Below are positions 50,860 to 60,451 of a stretch of 64,000 bases of DNA, piece after piece. The translations under genes were made by a program, and so were the position numbers. Numbering within the stretch: the first letter of the stretch is position 1; every line of letters begins with the position of its first letter. The notes beneath the pieces are model-generated. The model saw only the letters and a list, made by a program, of their open reading frames with translations, searched no databases and had not been told where the DNA came from. The DNA comes from Thiohalocapsa sp963704155. GTDB lineage: Bacteria > Pseudomonadota > Gammaproteobacteria > Chromatiales > Chromatiaceae. Where the stretch lies: positions 10,371 to 74,370 of the forward strand of contig CAVPHF010000042.1 of assembly GCA_963704155.1 (NCBI GenBank). Direction: 5' to 3'.

Positions 50860-51365
50860 TGGAACATCTCCAGCAGAGGGTCTTCATAGCGGTGCTTCAG
50901 TTCGCGGCAAAGCGCTTGCGCCTGCTCGGGGCAATCACCGCCGTCCATCCTGTGAATCAACAGGACGCGGCCCGACTGCTCCGGCGTTCGTCTCAGATCC
51001 GCCGCCAAGGTACCCGGCGTCAGGGAGATGGTGCTCATGAGCAGATAGACGGCAAACGGGTCGACGAGGGTCAGCCGATACTCGACGAAGCCGGGGCGCA
51101 CGCGCCGCCGGGGATTCAGCACCAGCAAGGCGACACTGAAGTTCGCGACAACGATGTCGACGCAGAGCCGAACCAGATAGGGAAACAACAGCCATGGCCG
51201 ACGTGGGCGTCGGCGTTGCGGCCAAAACCTTCCGGTCATTGCGGTGATGGAAACAGCGAGCACCGCACCGAACAGGATCTGTCCCGGCGCGACACTGCCC
51301 ACGAGCAACAACCAGAGCGCGAGCAGCGACAAGGCGCTGAGGGGAAACTGCATCCATCGCGTCAT
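50856..51365 (-). CDS. mrpE: Mrp Na+/H+ antiporter subunit E
   Basis: 169 residues from ATG 51365, overlapping the mrpD stop (ATGA). Hydrophobic N-terminal half (LSLLALWLLLVGSVAPGQIL) and the MrpE pattern VRPGFVEYRLTLVDPFAVYL then LMSTISLTPGTLAAD. The C-terminal EDPLLEMFQ is typical. Confidence 0.93.
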   Translation of the reverse strand: MTRWMQFPLSALSLLALWLLLVGSVAPGQILFGAVLAVSITAMTGRFWPQRRRPRRPWLLFPYLVRLCVDIVVANFSVALLVLNPRRRVRPGFVEYRLTLVDPFAVYLLMSTISLTPGTLAADLRRTPEQSGRVLLIHRMDGGDCPEQAQALCRELKHRYEDPLLEMFQ

Positions 51366-52978
51366 GGTTGAAGACCCTCTGTCCGAGCCGAGACCGCTTG
51401 TGACGTCGGCACCAGGGCCGCGACCGCGGCAACATAGTCGCTGTTGTCCAGGGTCTGGCGCGCGGTCGCCAGCGTGAACGCCGTCAATGGGCCGGCAAAC
51501 AGCATCAGCAACGGGCTCGCCGAAAGCAGGCCGATGGTGGCCACCAGCGCGCCGCGTTCCAATCCCCCTGCCGATCCCACGGCCGATCTAACGGCCGACG
51601 AGGACCGAGCGATGGCCGTCGGCCGAGCTCGCTCGCTACCTCGCCCACGCCAGAGCAACAACACCCCGGCACGGGACAGGCCGAGTAGCACCAGCATGCT
51701 GGACCCGAGCACGGCCCCCCAGACCCACGGCCAGGTAGCGGAGTCGTTCAGGGGCGCGGCATCCTTGACCGCGTCCAAGATCAGGACCTTACCGAGGAAG
51801 CCGCTGAGCGGAGGCAGACCGGCGATGGCAAGCGCGCCGAGCAGGAACAAGGGGGCCAACACCGCGGCCGACGGCGGTCGATCGCCGATGACCAGCCGCC
51901 CGCCCTGCGCGCGGCCCGCGGCCACCAGATCGGCGAGCAGGAACAAGCCACCGGTGATCAGCGTCGTGTGGATCAGGTAGTAGAGCGCCGCTCCAAGCCC
52001 GTCGCTGGTCCCCGGTGCAATACCCGCCAGCAGCGTTCCAATCGACACCATCACCAGATACGCGATCATCGGGCGCAGACTCGCACTGGCCATGACGCCG
52101 AGGCTGCCCGCGGCAATGGTCAGCACGGCCGCCAGGGTTAGGATCAGCCCCAGCGGTGCGAGGATGGGTTGGCCGGGACCGACGGCGGCCAACAGGATGA
52201 GCAGACGCAACAGGGCATAGACGCCGACCTTGGTCAGAATCGCGAACAGCACCGCAACCGGTGCAGCAGCAGCCGCATAGGCAGGCACCATCCAGGCATG
52301 CAGCGGCAGCAACGCCGCCTTAAGCGCGAACACCGCGACCAACAGCATGCCACCGGCGCCGGCCAGCGCCGCATCGGCCGGCGCCAGACTTGCAAGCTCG
52401 CTGGCCAGATGCGCCATATTGAGGCTGCCGGCCGCGGCATAGATCATCGCCGCTCCCATCAGAAACAGCGATGATCCGATCAGATTCAGCACAACGTACT
52501 GCAAGGTGGCACGGGTCCGCGCCGCCCCGCCGCCGTGCAGCAGCAGGCCGTAGGATGCGATCAACAACACCTCGAAAAACACAAACAGATTGAACAGGTC
52601 TCCAGTCAGGAAGGCACCGGCCAGCCCGAACAACTGAAACTGAAACAGGGCATGAAAGTGGCGACCGCGGGCATCGCTGCCGTCGGTCGCGGACAGCAGC
52701 GAGGCGACTGCGAGCAGCCCGGTCAGCGTTAGCATCAGCGCCGACAATCGGTCGCAGACCAAGACGATGCCGTAGGGCGCGGGCCAATCGCCGATCAGCG
52801 TCGCGGTGACGCCGCCCTGGATGCTCTGTGCCAGCAGCCCGAGGGCCGTGGTCAGAAAGATCAGGGCGCCGCCGATGCCGATTGCGCGTTGCAGGTTGAT
52901 CGGTAGCCGCGAGCCCAGCAGCAGCAATGCGCCCAGGCTCAAGGGCACAAGCAGCGGAACCAGCAACACCGTGCTCAT
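51362..52978 (-). CDS. mrpD: Mrp Na+/H+ antiporter subunit D
   Basis: 538 residues from ATG 52978, which overlaps the stop of the ABC gene (ATGA). A fourteen-helix antiporter fold related to complex I NuoM/NuoN, with FVFFEVLLIASYGLLLHGGG (conserved Glu), ALKAALLPLHAWMVPAYAAA (Lys and H-W-P) and GLPPLSGFLGKVLILDAV. MrpD forms one of the proton-conducting channels. Confidence 0.95.
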   Translation of the reverse strand: MSTVLLVPLLVPLSLGALLLLGSRLPINLQRAIGIGGALIFLTTALGLLAQSIQGGVTATLIGDWPAPYGIVLVCDRLSALMLTLTGLLAVASLLSATDGSDARGRHFHALFQFQLFGLAGAFLTGDLFNLFVFFEVLLIASYGLLLHGGGAARTRATLQYVVLNLIGSSLFLMGAAMIYAAAGSLNMAHLASELASLAPADAALAGAGGMLLVAVFALKAALLPLHAWMVPAYAAAAAPVAVLFAILTKVGVYALLRLLILLAAVGPGQPILAPLGLILTLAAVLTIAAGSLGVMASASLRPMIAYLVMVSIGTLLAGIAPGTSDGLGAALYYLIHTTLITGGLFLLADLVAAGRAQGGRLVIGDRPPSAAVLAPLFLLGALAIAGLPPLSGFLGKVLILDAVKDAAPLNDSATWPWVWGAVLGSSMLVLLGLSRAGVLLLWRGRGSERARPTAIARSSSAVRSAVGSAGGLERGALVATIGLLSASPLLMLFAGPLTAFTLATARQTLDNSDYVAAVAALVPTSQAVSARTEGLQP

Positions 52979-55900
52979 TGCTCTTCCTCGCCTCGGCGCG
53001 CGTCCACCCGGTCGGAGCCCAGATCGTTCAGCGCCCGGAGCGCGAGCATCAGCACGAAGGCGGTCATGGCGAAACCGATCACGATCGCGGTCAACACCAA
53101 TGCCTGCGGCAGCGGGTCGGTATAGGGCGGGCCGGTACCGATCAGCGGCGCCTGGTTGACGGACAGTCCACCGGACGCGAACACGAAGAGATTGACAGCA
53201 TAGGACAACAGCAGCAGGCCGAGCACGACGGAGTAGCTCCGCGCGCGCAGCAGCAGATAGACGCCGCACCCCGTCAATAGGCCGATCGATGCGGCAACCA
53301 ACCATTCCATCACAGGGCCTCCGCGGGGCGACCGGGCGGCGCCGCGGTCGCGCCGGGATCGGCCAGTCCGATCACCGAGCACATCACCGGGCACATCAAC
53401 GGCCGCGTCGCCGGACGCGCCCATGGTCCCGCCAAGGCGCCCCAAGGTCTCCAGGATCAGCAGCAAGGTGCCGGTGACGACCAACAGCACGCCGACATCG
53501 AACGCGAGCGTGCTGGAGAGCTTCAGCTCGCCGAACAGGGGCAGCGACCAGTGGACCGACGCACTGGTCAGAAACGGTCGACCGAACAAGAGTGCACCCG
53601 CCCCGGTGCCAAGCGCGAGCCATAGCCCGGCGCCGATCATGCGAAGCGTATCCGGATGGAAACGCGCGCTGGTCCAAGCCAAGCCGTTGGCGAGCTGCTG
53701 CATGATCAGCGCGGCACCGGCGATCAGGCCGGCGACGAAGCCACCGCCGGGGGCGTTGTGCCCGCGCAGCAGCAGGAAGACCGCAATCATCAAGGCCGCC
53801 GGCAACAGCGGTCGCGCGACGGCGGCCAAGGTCAGCGGCCAAGGCTCGTCGACGAAGCCGAGCCCATCGGCCGAGCGCGACTCGAACTCGCGCCTGGGGA
53901 CAGCGAGTTTCATGCCCTGGACCATGGCGGCGACGCCGGTCGCCGCCACCGCCAGCACCGTGATCTCGCCGAGGGTGTCCAGCGCACGAAAGTCCACCAG
54001 AATGGCGTTGACCAGGTTCTCGGCGCCGGCGAGGGGCTCCGCGACCTCCACATACCAGTCCGAGATCGACGGCCGCGGACGCAACAGCATGACCGCGGCC
54101 ATCGCCGCGCTGCCGAGCCCGGCGACCGCGGCCAGCGCCAGATCCCGCATGCGACGCCCCCGCGACGGCTTGATGCGGTGACCGCGCGGAAGCAGCACCA
54201 GCACCAACAACAACAGCAGGGTCGTGACGATCTCCACCGCGAGTTGGGTCAACGCCAGATCCGGCGCCGAGAAGTGCACGAACGCCAGGCTGATCACCAA
54301 TCCCACGACGCCCGTTAGCAGCAGGGCACGCAAGCGGTCGCCGCGATACAGCACGACAGCAACCGTTGCGACAAACAGGATCAGGGCCGCGACAAGACTC
54401 GGCAGATCCAGCGGCGTCGGCGGCGGGGCCGTCCACTGCATCGACGACGACGGCACGGCCGCAAACCAACCGAACGCGGTCAGTGCCGTCGCCGTCGCCA
54501 CCAACCAGGCAACGTTGCGCGGCAACGACAGGGACTCGAGCCGCTGCCGGGCGCGGTGCGCGAGCCCGAGGAGCGCTGCGCTCAGGTGCTGAAAGGCGCG
54601 TTCTCCACGGGCCGGGGGGAACCAGCGCTGATGCGCCGCGAATAGGGGTCGACGCAGCAGATACAGCAGCGTGCCGCCGCCGAGCGCCGCCAGGCTCATG
54701 ACAAAGGCCGGCGACCAGCCCTGCCAGATCGACAGATGGTACTCGGGAACGAAGCCGAGCATGCCGCGCACGCCGACGCTGAGCACAGGTCCCACCGTCT
54801 GCTCCGGGAAGACGCCGACCAGCAGGCAGATAGCCACCAACAGCGCGATGGGCAGCCGCATCCCGAGCGCCGGTTCCCGCGGTGGCCGCGAGAGACCCCG
54901 CGCAGCCGGGTCGAACCTGCGGCCAAAGAAGCAGTCGTGAATGAAGCGCAGCGAATAGGCGACGGAGAACATGCCGCCCACGACCGCACCCGCCGGCATC
55001 AGCCAATGCAATAGCGTCGGCGCGGTGGTGATCGGGTCGCTGTGCAATGTCGCGGCGAAGAACATCTCCTTACTGAGGAAACCGTTCAGCAGCGGCACAC
55101 CCGCCATGGCGGCGGCCGCCACCATCGCCAGCGTCGCGGTCATCGGCAGGAACAGGAATAACCCGCCCAAGCGACGCATGTCGCGGCTGCCGGCCTCGTG
55201 GTCGATAATCCCGGCGGTCATGAACAACGATGCCTTGAACACAGCATGGTTGAGGATGTGGAACAGGCCGGCGACGGCGCCCAGCGGCGTGCCCAGGCCG
55301 AACAGGAAGGTCATCAGACCCAGATGGCTGATGGTCGAGTAGGCGAGCAATCCCTTTACGTCGTGCTTGAACAGCGCGACATAGGCGCCGAACACGAAGG
55401 TCGCGAGGCCGATGCCGCCGACCAATACAAACCAGAGACCGCCGTCCGCGAAGACCGGAAACAGACGCGCGAGCAAAAACACACCGGCCTTGACCATGGT
55501 GGCGGAGTGCAAGTAGGCCGAGACCGGGGTCGGCGCGGCCATCGCCGCCGGCAGCCAGAAGTGAAACGGCACCTGCGCGGACTTGGTGAAGGCCCCAAGC
55601 AGAATCAACAGCAAAATCGGCACATGCAGCGGGTGGTCGCGGACGCTCTCGCCAGCGGCCAGTACCTCGCCGAGGGACAGGCTACCGACAACGCTGCCCA
55701 GCAACAGGAACCCTGCCAGCAGGGCGAGGCCTCCGGCGGCCGTCACCAGCAACGCCATGCGGGCGCCGCGGCGGGCGCCAGCGGTGGCGGGGTCGTAGCC
55801 GATCAACAAGAACGAGGCGACGCTGGTGAGTTCCCAGAACAACAACAGCAACAACAGGTTGTCCGCTATCACAATGCCGAGCATCGCCGCCTGGAACAGC

Positions 55901-56241
55901 AGCAGCAGCGCATAGAAGCGTCCCCGGCTGGCATTGGTCGGCAGGTAGTAACGGGCGTAGAGATCGACCAGCAGCCCCATGCCCAGAATCAACAGGGTAA
56001 AGACCAGGCTCAGACCGTCGAATCGGAGCCCCAGGTCCAGGCCGATGGCCGGCACCCAAGACAGTCGTTGCACGACGATGTCCCCGGCGATCACGGCGGG
56101 CAACTGGGCCAGCACCACGCCGAGCGAGAGGGTGCTTGCGGTAGCCGCAACCAGCGACGGCGAACGCCGCCAGCGTCGCCCCGCGAGCGAGGCCGCAAAG
56201 GCACCCAGCAACGGCAACACAACAATGGCGATAAGCGGCAT
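52975..56241 (-). CDS. mrpA: Mrp Na+/H+ antiporter subunits A, B and C in one reading frame
   Basis: 1088 residues from ATG 56241 (MPLIAIVVLPLLGAFAASLA). Residues about 1-760 are MrpA with FWELTSVASFLLIGYDPATA, SAQVPFHFWLPAAMAAPTPV then SAYLHSATMVKAGVFLLARL (Lys and His of the proton path), and the C-terminal ALTQLAVEIVTTLLLLLVL. Residues ~830-970 are MrpB (RGHNAPGGGFVAGLIAGAAL). After a low-complexity stretch, MrpC starts at an internal ATG 53310 (MEWLVAASIGLLTGCGVYLL) that has its own GGAGG site. A-B fusions are common; the open frame into C is unusual, and C is probably also translated from its own start. Confidence 0.92.
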   Translation of the reverse strand: MPLIAIVVLPLLGAFAASLAGRRWRRSPSLVAATASTLSLGVVLAQLPAVIAGDIVVQRLSWVPAIGLDLGLRFDGLSLVFTLLILGMGLLVDLYARYYLPTNASRGRFYALLLLFQAAMLGIVIADNLLLLLLFWELTSVASFLLIGYDPATAGARRGARMALLVTAAGGLALLAGFLLLGSVVGSLSLGEVLAAGESVRDHPLHVPILLLILLGAFTKSAQVPFHFWLPAAMAAPTPVSAYLHSATMVKAGVFLLARLFPVFADGGLWFVLVGGIGLATFVFGAYVALFKHDVKGLLAYSTISHLGLMTFLFGLGTPLGAVAGLFHILNHAVFKASLFMTAGIIDHEAGSRDMRRLGGLFLFLPMTATLAMVAAAAMAGVPLLNGFLSKEMFFAATLHSDPITTAPTLLHWLMPAGAVVGGMFSVAYSLRFIHDCFFGRRFDPAARGLSRPPREPALGMRLPIALLVAICLLVGVFPEQTVGPVLSVGVRGMLGFVPEYHLSIWQGWSPAFVMSLAALGGGTLLYLLRRPLFAAHQRWFPPARGERAFQHLSAALLGLAHRARQRLESLSLPRNVAWLVATATALTAFGWFAAVPSSSMQWTAPPPTPLDLPSLVAALILFVATVAVVLYRGDRLRALLLTGVVGLVISLAFVHFSAPDLALTQLAVEIVTTLLLLLVLVLLPRGHRIKPSRGRRMRDLALAAVAGLGSAAMAAVMLLRPRPSISDWYVEVAEPLAGAENLVNAILVDFRALDTLGEITVLAVAATGVAAMVQGMKLAVPRREFESRSADGLGFVDEPWPLTLAAVARPLLPAALMIAVFLLLRGHNAPGGGFVAGLIAGAALIMQQLANGLAWTSARFHPDTLRMIGAGLWLALGTGAGALLFGRPFLTSASVHWSLPLFGELKLSSTLAFDVGVLLVVTGTLLLILETLGRLGGTMGASGDAAVDVPGDVLGDRTGRSRRDRGAARSPRGGPVMEWLVAASIGLLTGCGVYLLLRARSYSVVLGLLLLSYAVNLFVFASGGLSVNQAPLIGTGPPYTDPLPQALVLTAIVIGFAMTAFVLMLALRALNDLGSDRVDARRGEEEQ

Positions 56242-56742
56242 AGCAGTACCTGCATGGCCGGACGGCAAGATCGGCTGCCTCCAGCAAGGGCATTTCCACA
56301 AGGGAATGAGACGGACTGAACGGACGTCGTCTCAAGTCGATGCACATACGGCGAAGCAAACCTCAAGCCAATCTTGTTGCGAAGCGGTCAACTGCTCTTT
56401 CTAGCGACACTTCGTCTCAGACCGAAGAGTCGTGGTCATCGGTATCGTTCAGATGCCCCGCCCAGCTGTTCATATCCACCAATCCGCCCTGCCGTGCCCG
56501 AACGATTACGCCGGTGGACAGGACAACACCCTTGGTTCATAGCACCAGTCCCAGCGGGTACCTATCGGATGGTCGCCAGCGGCGACGGGCGCCGCTGTCG
56601 CTGCGGCAGCGCCGAGCAACAGAGAGTCCGGCTTCTCCCGAAATGCTGGTACAGAACCTGCTTTGATCATGGCTGACGCGCTTGCGCTTCCGAAGTGTCG
56701 TTGCGCGTCGCACGTCAAATACAGCCAAGGGAGAGAACTCTA
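56242..56742. other. Intergenic region between mrp and the small hydrophilic gene
   Basis: About 500 bases between divergent genes, with no recognisable gene or repeat. The mrp promoter should lie at its left side; no clear motif was identified. Confidence 0.4.
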
Positions 56743-56991
56743 ATGAGTAATCAGCACCAGACCCAGACCAATCAGGACGCCAATCAGGGTGAAGGCAATC
56801 GAGAGGCCGCCCGACGATACAACGAATCGACTCGGGAGCACATTCGCTCCGCCGACGTCGAGCAGGAGGCCCGAGACGCCGCCGAGCAGGACCCCAAGGA
56901 GGCGGCGCGCAATGAAGCCGCCGGCCGTGCCAGGGCACGAGAGAATGATCCTGAGGTGACACGGGATTATGCGAGGCCGAGCCAGGATTGA
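56743..56991 (+). CDS. Small hydrophilic, probably disordered protein
   Basis: 82 residues from ATG 56743 behind GGGAGAGA. No hydrophobic segment; nearly all residues are charged, Gln, Asn or Ala (NREAARRYNESTREHIRSAD). It resembles stress-induced disordered proteins in composition, but I assign no family. It precedes trkH by 114 bases on the same strand and might be co-expressed with it under osmotic stress. Confidence 0.65.
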   Translation: MSNQHQTQTNQDANQGEGNREAARRYNESTREHIRSADVEQEARDAAEQDPKEAARNEAAGRARARENDPEVTRDYARPSQD

Positions 56992-57105
56992 CCGATACCG
57001 ATGATCACGCATCAAAGGTCTGAGGCGAAGCCTCGCTAGATCAATGGCGGCAACCCAACCGCCGGCGTCTGCGGCCAGGTCGCGCATCCAATAACCCGAG
57101 GGGCC

Positions 57106-58581
57106 ATGACACGAGCCGTCGATTCATTGATGCGCGCCGTACGCCCGGCGGTTGTCCTCAACATGCTCGGGCGCTTGCTGCTGACGCTGGCGGTCCTGGC
57201 CGTGGTGCCGGCGCTGGTCTCGCTGTTGGACCGCGACGCCGTGCTTCTGTGGCGACTGAGCACAGTCAGCGCCCTGCTCGCGTTGCTCGGCTGGCCGCTG
57301 TCGCGCATGCACAGCGACGGCGATATCCAGTGGAACGAGGCACTCGCGATCACCGGTCTGGCCTTCGTCATCGCCCCCATGATCATGGTTTGGCCGCTGA
57401 TGGGCCTCGGCATCGAGCCTATCGATGCCTGGTTCGAGACCGTCTCCGGCGTCACCACCACGGGCCTGACCACACTGCGGGACATGGCGGAGCGGCCGCT
57501 GGACTTCCTATTCCTGCGGGCATGGATGCAATGGTACGGTGGCCTGGGTATCGCCGCGCTGACCGTTGCTCTGATCATGCGACACCACGCCGGTGCACGC
57601 CGACTGCTCGAGACGACCGGTGAATCGCTCAGCCACGCCAGCGCACGCACGCACGCCCGGCGGGTGTTCGCGGTCTACCTGACGCTGACGTTGATCGCGG
57701 TCGGGGCGGTCTGGGCAAGCGGTCTCCCAGCCTTTTCTGGGCTGATCCATGGACTGGCGGCGGTCGGCACGGGCGGATTTGCCAACTCTGACCAAAACAT
57801 CGCCCCCCTGCCGATGGCCAGCGTTGCCGTGCTCTCCGCCGTCTGCGTGGCCGCCGCCGTCAGCCTGCCGCTGTACGCGCGGCTTCGCGCCCGCGGCCCC
57901 CGTGCGCTGTTCTCCGAACCCGAGGTGCGCGCCCTGCTTTGGGCGATCCTGATCACCTCCGCTGGTCTCGCGGCCATCGCCGTCGCGTCGAGTCCTGCGA
58001 CATCCGAGGACGTGAACTGGATGGAGACGACCGCCGACGCACTGGTTCTCGGCGTCTCGGCACAGACCAATACAGGGTTCAGTACCACCGACGTTGCCGC
58101 GCTCCCGGCGTCCGCGCAGCTGATGCTGATGGTTTCCATGGCAACCGGCGGCTGCACCGGTTCGACCGCGGGCGGCATCAAGCTCATCCGCCTGCTCATC
58201 CTGCTGCGGCTGATCCAGGTCGGGCTGCAGCGCACGGCAACCAGCGAGCGGGCCGTGCTGGACGTGCGCGTCGGCGGCGATCGGGTACAACCGGACATGA
58301 TCGCCGGCGCCCTGCAGCTGCTTGGGCTCTGGGCGCTGGTCCTATTGGCATCGTGGATGATCTTTCTGCTGCATGGGCAGCCCCCCATGGCCAGTCTGTT
58401 CGAGGTGGTCTCGGCGACGTCGAACACCGGCCTCTCCGCCGGGCTTACCGGTCCGGAACTGACCCCGTTGCTAAAGCTGGTACTCACCGCGGATATGCTG
58501 CTCGGTCGCGTCGAGATACTGGCGCTGCTGGTCGTACTCTACCCATCTACCTGGCTCGGACGGAGGCGCGCATTGTCATGA
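57106..58581 (+). CDS. trkH: TrkH-type potassium uptake channel subunit
   Basis: 491 residues from ATG 57106 behind GAGGGG. Four pore loops with the selectivity glycines are visible: TVSGVTTTGLTTL, HGLAAVGTGGFANSD, SAQTNTGFSTTDV and SATSNTGLSAGLT, as well as MQWYGGLGI and MATGGCTGSTAGGIKLIRLL between them. Takes up K+ with its TrkA partner, whose gene overlaps the stop. K+ uptake next to the Mrp Na+ exporter suggests joint control of salt balance. Confidence 0.95.
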   Translation: MTRAVDSLMRAVRPAVVLNMLGRLLLTLAVLAVVPALVSLLDRDAVLLWRLSTVSALLALLGWPLSRMHSDGDIQWNEALAITGLAFVIAPMIMVWPLMGLGIEPIDAWFETVSGVTTTGLTTLRDMAERPLDFLFLRAWMQWYGGLGIAALTVALIMRHHAGARRLLETTGESLSHASARTHARRVFAVYLTLTLIAVGAVWASGLPAFSGLIHGLAAVGTGGFANSDQNIAPLPMASVAVLSAVCVAAAVSLPLYARLRARGPRALFSEPEVRALLWAILITSAGLAAIAVASSPATSEDVNWMETTADALVLGVSAQTNTGFSTTDVAALPASAQLMLMVSMATGGCTGSTAGGIKLIRLLILLRLIQVGLQRTATSERAVLDVRVGGDRVQPDMIAGALQLLGLWALVLLASWMIFLLHGQPPMASLFEVVSATSNTGLSAGLTGPELTPLLKLVLTADMLLGRVEILALLVVLYPSTWLGRRRALS

Positions 58582-59243
58582 GAATTGCATTCATCGGCAC
58601 CAGTTCACTCACCCTTTCGGTCGCATACGCGCTGCTCGACGAGGGGCACGAGGTCGTGATCATTGAGCGCGACCAAGTCCGCATCGATGAGCTCTCCGAG
58701 CATCTGGAAGCGGGCTTCATCCATGGCGACGGAACCTCGCCCGATGTCCTCGCTGATGCGGAGCCGGAGAACACCGACGTTCTGTTCTGCCTTCAACAGA
58801 GCGATCAAACCAATATCTTGGCGGCCCTGATCGGGCGTTCGCTGGGCTTCAAGCGTGTCGTGCCGCGGGTGAACAACCCCCAGTTCCAGCGCATCGGCCA
58901 CGAGCTTGGACTCGAAGACAGCATCATGCCCAACCGTGCGGTCGCCTCTCACCTCAAGGACATGCTGAGAGGTGAAAAGTCGCTGGAACTGTCCTCATTG
59001 ATCCGTGGCGATGCGATGGTGTTCGATTTCACTGCCGAAGACGAGGACGCGGTTGCCATCGACGAGCTGCCGCTGCCGGAGCGCTGTCGGATCATCTGCA
59101 TCTATCGCGACGACGCCTTTTTGCTGCCCGAGCAGGTTTCGCGACTGGAATCCGGAGACGAGGTGCTCTTGATCGCCCATCGGGACAAGCTCGACGCGCT
59201 CCGCGAGCGGTGGGGTGCCGAGGGCAAGAACGCCGCGTCCTGA
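58578..59243 (+). CDS. trkA: TrkA-type K+ uptake regulatory protein
   Basis: 221 residues from ATG 58578, overlapping the trkH stop (ATGA). RCK-N Rossmann domain with an altered glycine motif, IGTSSLTLSVAYALLDEGHE then VVIIERD (terminal acidic residue for NAD(H)), and GDGTSPDVLADAEPENTDVL. RCK-C from about residue 135 (LIRGDAMVFDFTAEDEDAVA). A single RCK unit as in KtrA and not the double unit of E. coli TrkA. It gates TrkH in response to nucleotides. Confidence 0.92.
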   Translation: MRIAFIGTSSLTLSVAYALLDEGHEVVIIERDQVRIDELSEHLEAGFIHGDGTSPDVLADAEPENTDVLFCLQQSDQTNILAALIGRSLGFKRVVPRVNNPQFQRIGHELGLEDSIMPNRAVASHLKDMLRGEKSLELSSLIRGDAMVFDFTAEDEDAVAIDELPLPERCRIICIYRDDAFLLPEQVSRLESGDEVLLIAHRDKLDALRERWGAEGKNAAS

Positions 59244-59244
59244 G

Positions 59245-59261
59245 TGCGCTACAACAGCGCA
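59245..59261 (+). terminator. Weak hairpin after trkA
   Basis: TGCGCT-ACAAC-AGCGCA forms a perfect 6-bp stem just after the trkA stop, followed only by GCTTTGG. Without a T run it is at best a weak terminator or 3' stabiliser. Confidence 0.3.
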
Positions 59262-59377
59262 GCTTTGGCACTTGTTCGGCATGACCTTTCCCATGCGAGC
59301 CAGTTACGCAGTCCGTAGCTCATTGAGTTAAAGTGCGTTTCGGAGGCGCTTTGCATCTTGCCCACGCGCACCCAGGA

Positions 59378-59902
59378 CTACCTGCCCTCGCTATGCTCTC
59401 CGTGGCTGGCAGCGGCAGCAGTTTGCCCCAGATCGCGCCGCATCCTATAGCATTCGAAGCCGACCCCGTCGCGCACGCTGTGCTCGACGGCCACCTGCTT
59501 GAAACCCACCCGCTCGAACACCGGTCGGCTGAGCAGGCTGGCCTCGGCGGACCAGTGGCCGTCTGACGGTGACGGACAGCGATCCAGTGCAGTGCGCAAC
59601 AATAGGCTCCCCGTCCCTCGCCGCGCATGACTCGGATGCACGTAGAGCGACGCGATATGCCCATTTCGCGCGACGCCGCAGAACCCGATGGGCTCATCAT
59701 CGTGCGTCGCCAGGATGGTCAAGGGATGAAGAATGAAATCCCTGAACGCCGGGGCCTGCGCATATCCAGACCAGACGGCGATCTGCTCGGAGTTGTAATG
59801 CCCGGGCGCCAATCCCCGCACCGCTGTCGCATACAGGTCGCGCAGCTGCGCGATGTCCCCCGAATCGGCGATGCGCAAAGCGATATCCAAGCCAGCCATC
59901 AT
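59378..59902 (-). CDS. GNAT-family N-acetyltransferase
   Basis: 174 residues from ATG 59902 (MMAGLDIALRIADSGDIAQL). The acetyl-CoA site is GHIASLYVHPSHARRGTGSL, with the R/Q-x-x-G-x-G/A turn as RRGTGS, followed by motif B (FERVGFKQVAVE). The GFCGV..NGHIASLYVHP pattern is that of YafP-like acetyltransferases. Substrate unknown. An upstream start at 59968 is possible but adds an unlikely N-terminus. Confidence 0.85.
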   Translation of the reverse strand: MMAGLDIALRIADSGDIAQLRDLYATAVRGLAPGHYNSEQIAVWSGYAQAPAFRDFILHPLTILATHDDEPIGFCGVARNGHIASLYVHPSHARRGTGSLLLRTALDRCPSPSDGHWSAEASLLSRPVFERVGFKQVAVEHSVRDGVGFECYRMRRDLGQTAAAASHGEHSEGR

Positions 59903-60083
59903 CGGGTAGAGCAGCCGGGCAGACTCGAAACCCAACGCTCGTCCTGAGCGCGCATCCGGTTCGACCAATCGGGGGCGCCAAGGCTGAGAGCAACACGAAC
60001 TCCATCACCAACAAGGCGACGGCGACTGTGGTTACCCACGGCCGTGTCGCTGCTGGAACTGTCGCACCGCAGCTGTGTTGCAC

Positions 60084-60374
60084 TCATTCGTGTTTGCCGG
60101 ATTCTTGTGGCCCTTCGTAGCGAATGATCCAGTCAGCAAGCCCGGCCTCTTCGGCGTAGAAGTACGCCACCGGCACGTCAAGGACCCGTCCAAGCGCTGC
60201 AAGCGTGCCGTAATCCGGCGTGTGGCGACCACGCTCGTACTGGTTGACCCGGGCGCTGGCACTACTGGGGTCCATGCCAGCGCGGATGCCGAGGGTGCGC
60301 TGCGACAGGCCGACGCGAACACGCGCCTCTTTCAGCCGCTCCGGAACCGGACAGATGTTCATTCTCTCGCCCAT
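60084..60374 (-). CDS. XRE-family transcriptional regulator
   Basis: 96 residues. Helix-turn-helix LKEARVRVGLSQRTLGIRAG then MDPSSASARVNQYERGRHTP, followed by LAALGRVLDVPVAYFYAEEA, the usual XRE C-terminal pattern. Stand-alone Cro/CI-like protein. The first gene before the recombinase segment, so possibly part of the mobile unit. Confidence 0.88.
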   Translation of the reverse strand: MGERMNICPVPERLKEARVRVGLSQRTLGIRAGMDPSSASARVNQYERGRHTPDYGTLAALGRVLDVPVAYFYAEEAGLADWIIRYEGPQESGKHE

Positions 60375-60451
60375 GGCGGGACCTCGCGTCCACGTGGGCT
60401 AAGAGATTCTTGATATTTCTTCTTTTCTGGATACTCAGGAATGCTTAGTAT

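Noticed and set aside
57939..58577. Upstream extension of the trkA reading frame
   Set aside because: It is a shadow of trkH; trkA starts at the ATGA overlap at 58578, where the Rossmann fold begins.
59265..59281. TTTGGCACTTGTTCGGC as a sigma-54 promoter
   Set aside because: GG-N10-GC spacing fits, but no plus-strand gene follows and the -12 element is poor.
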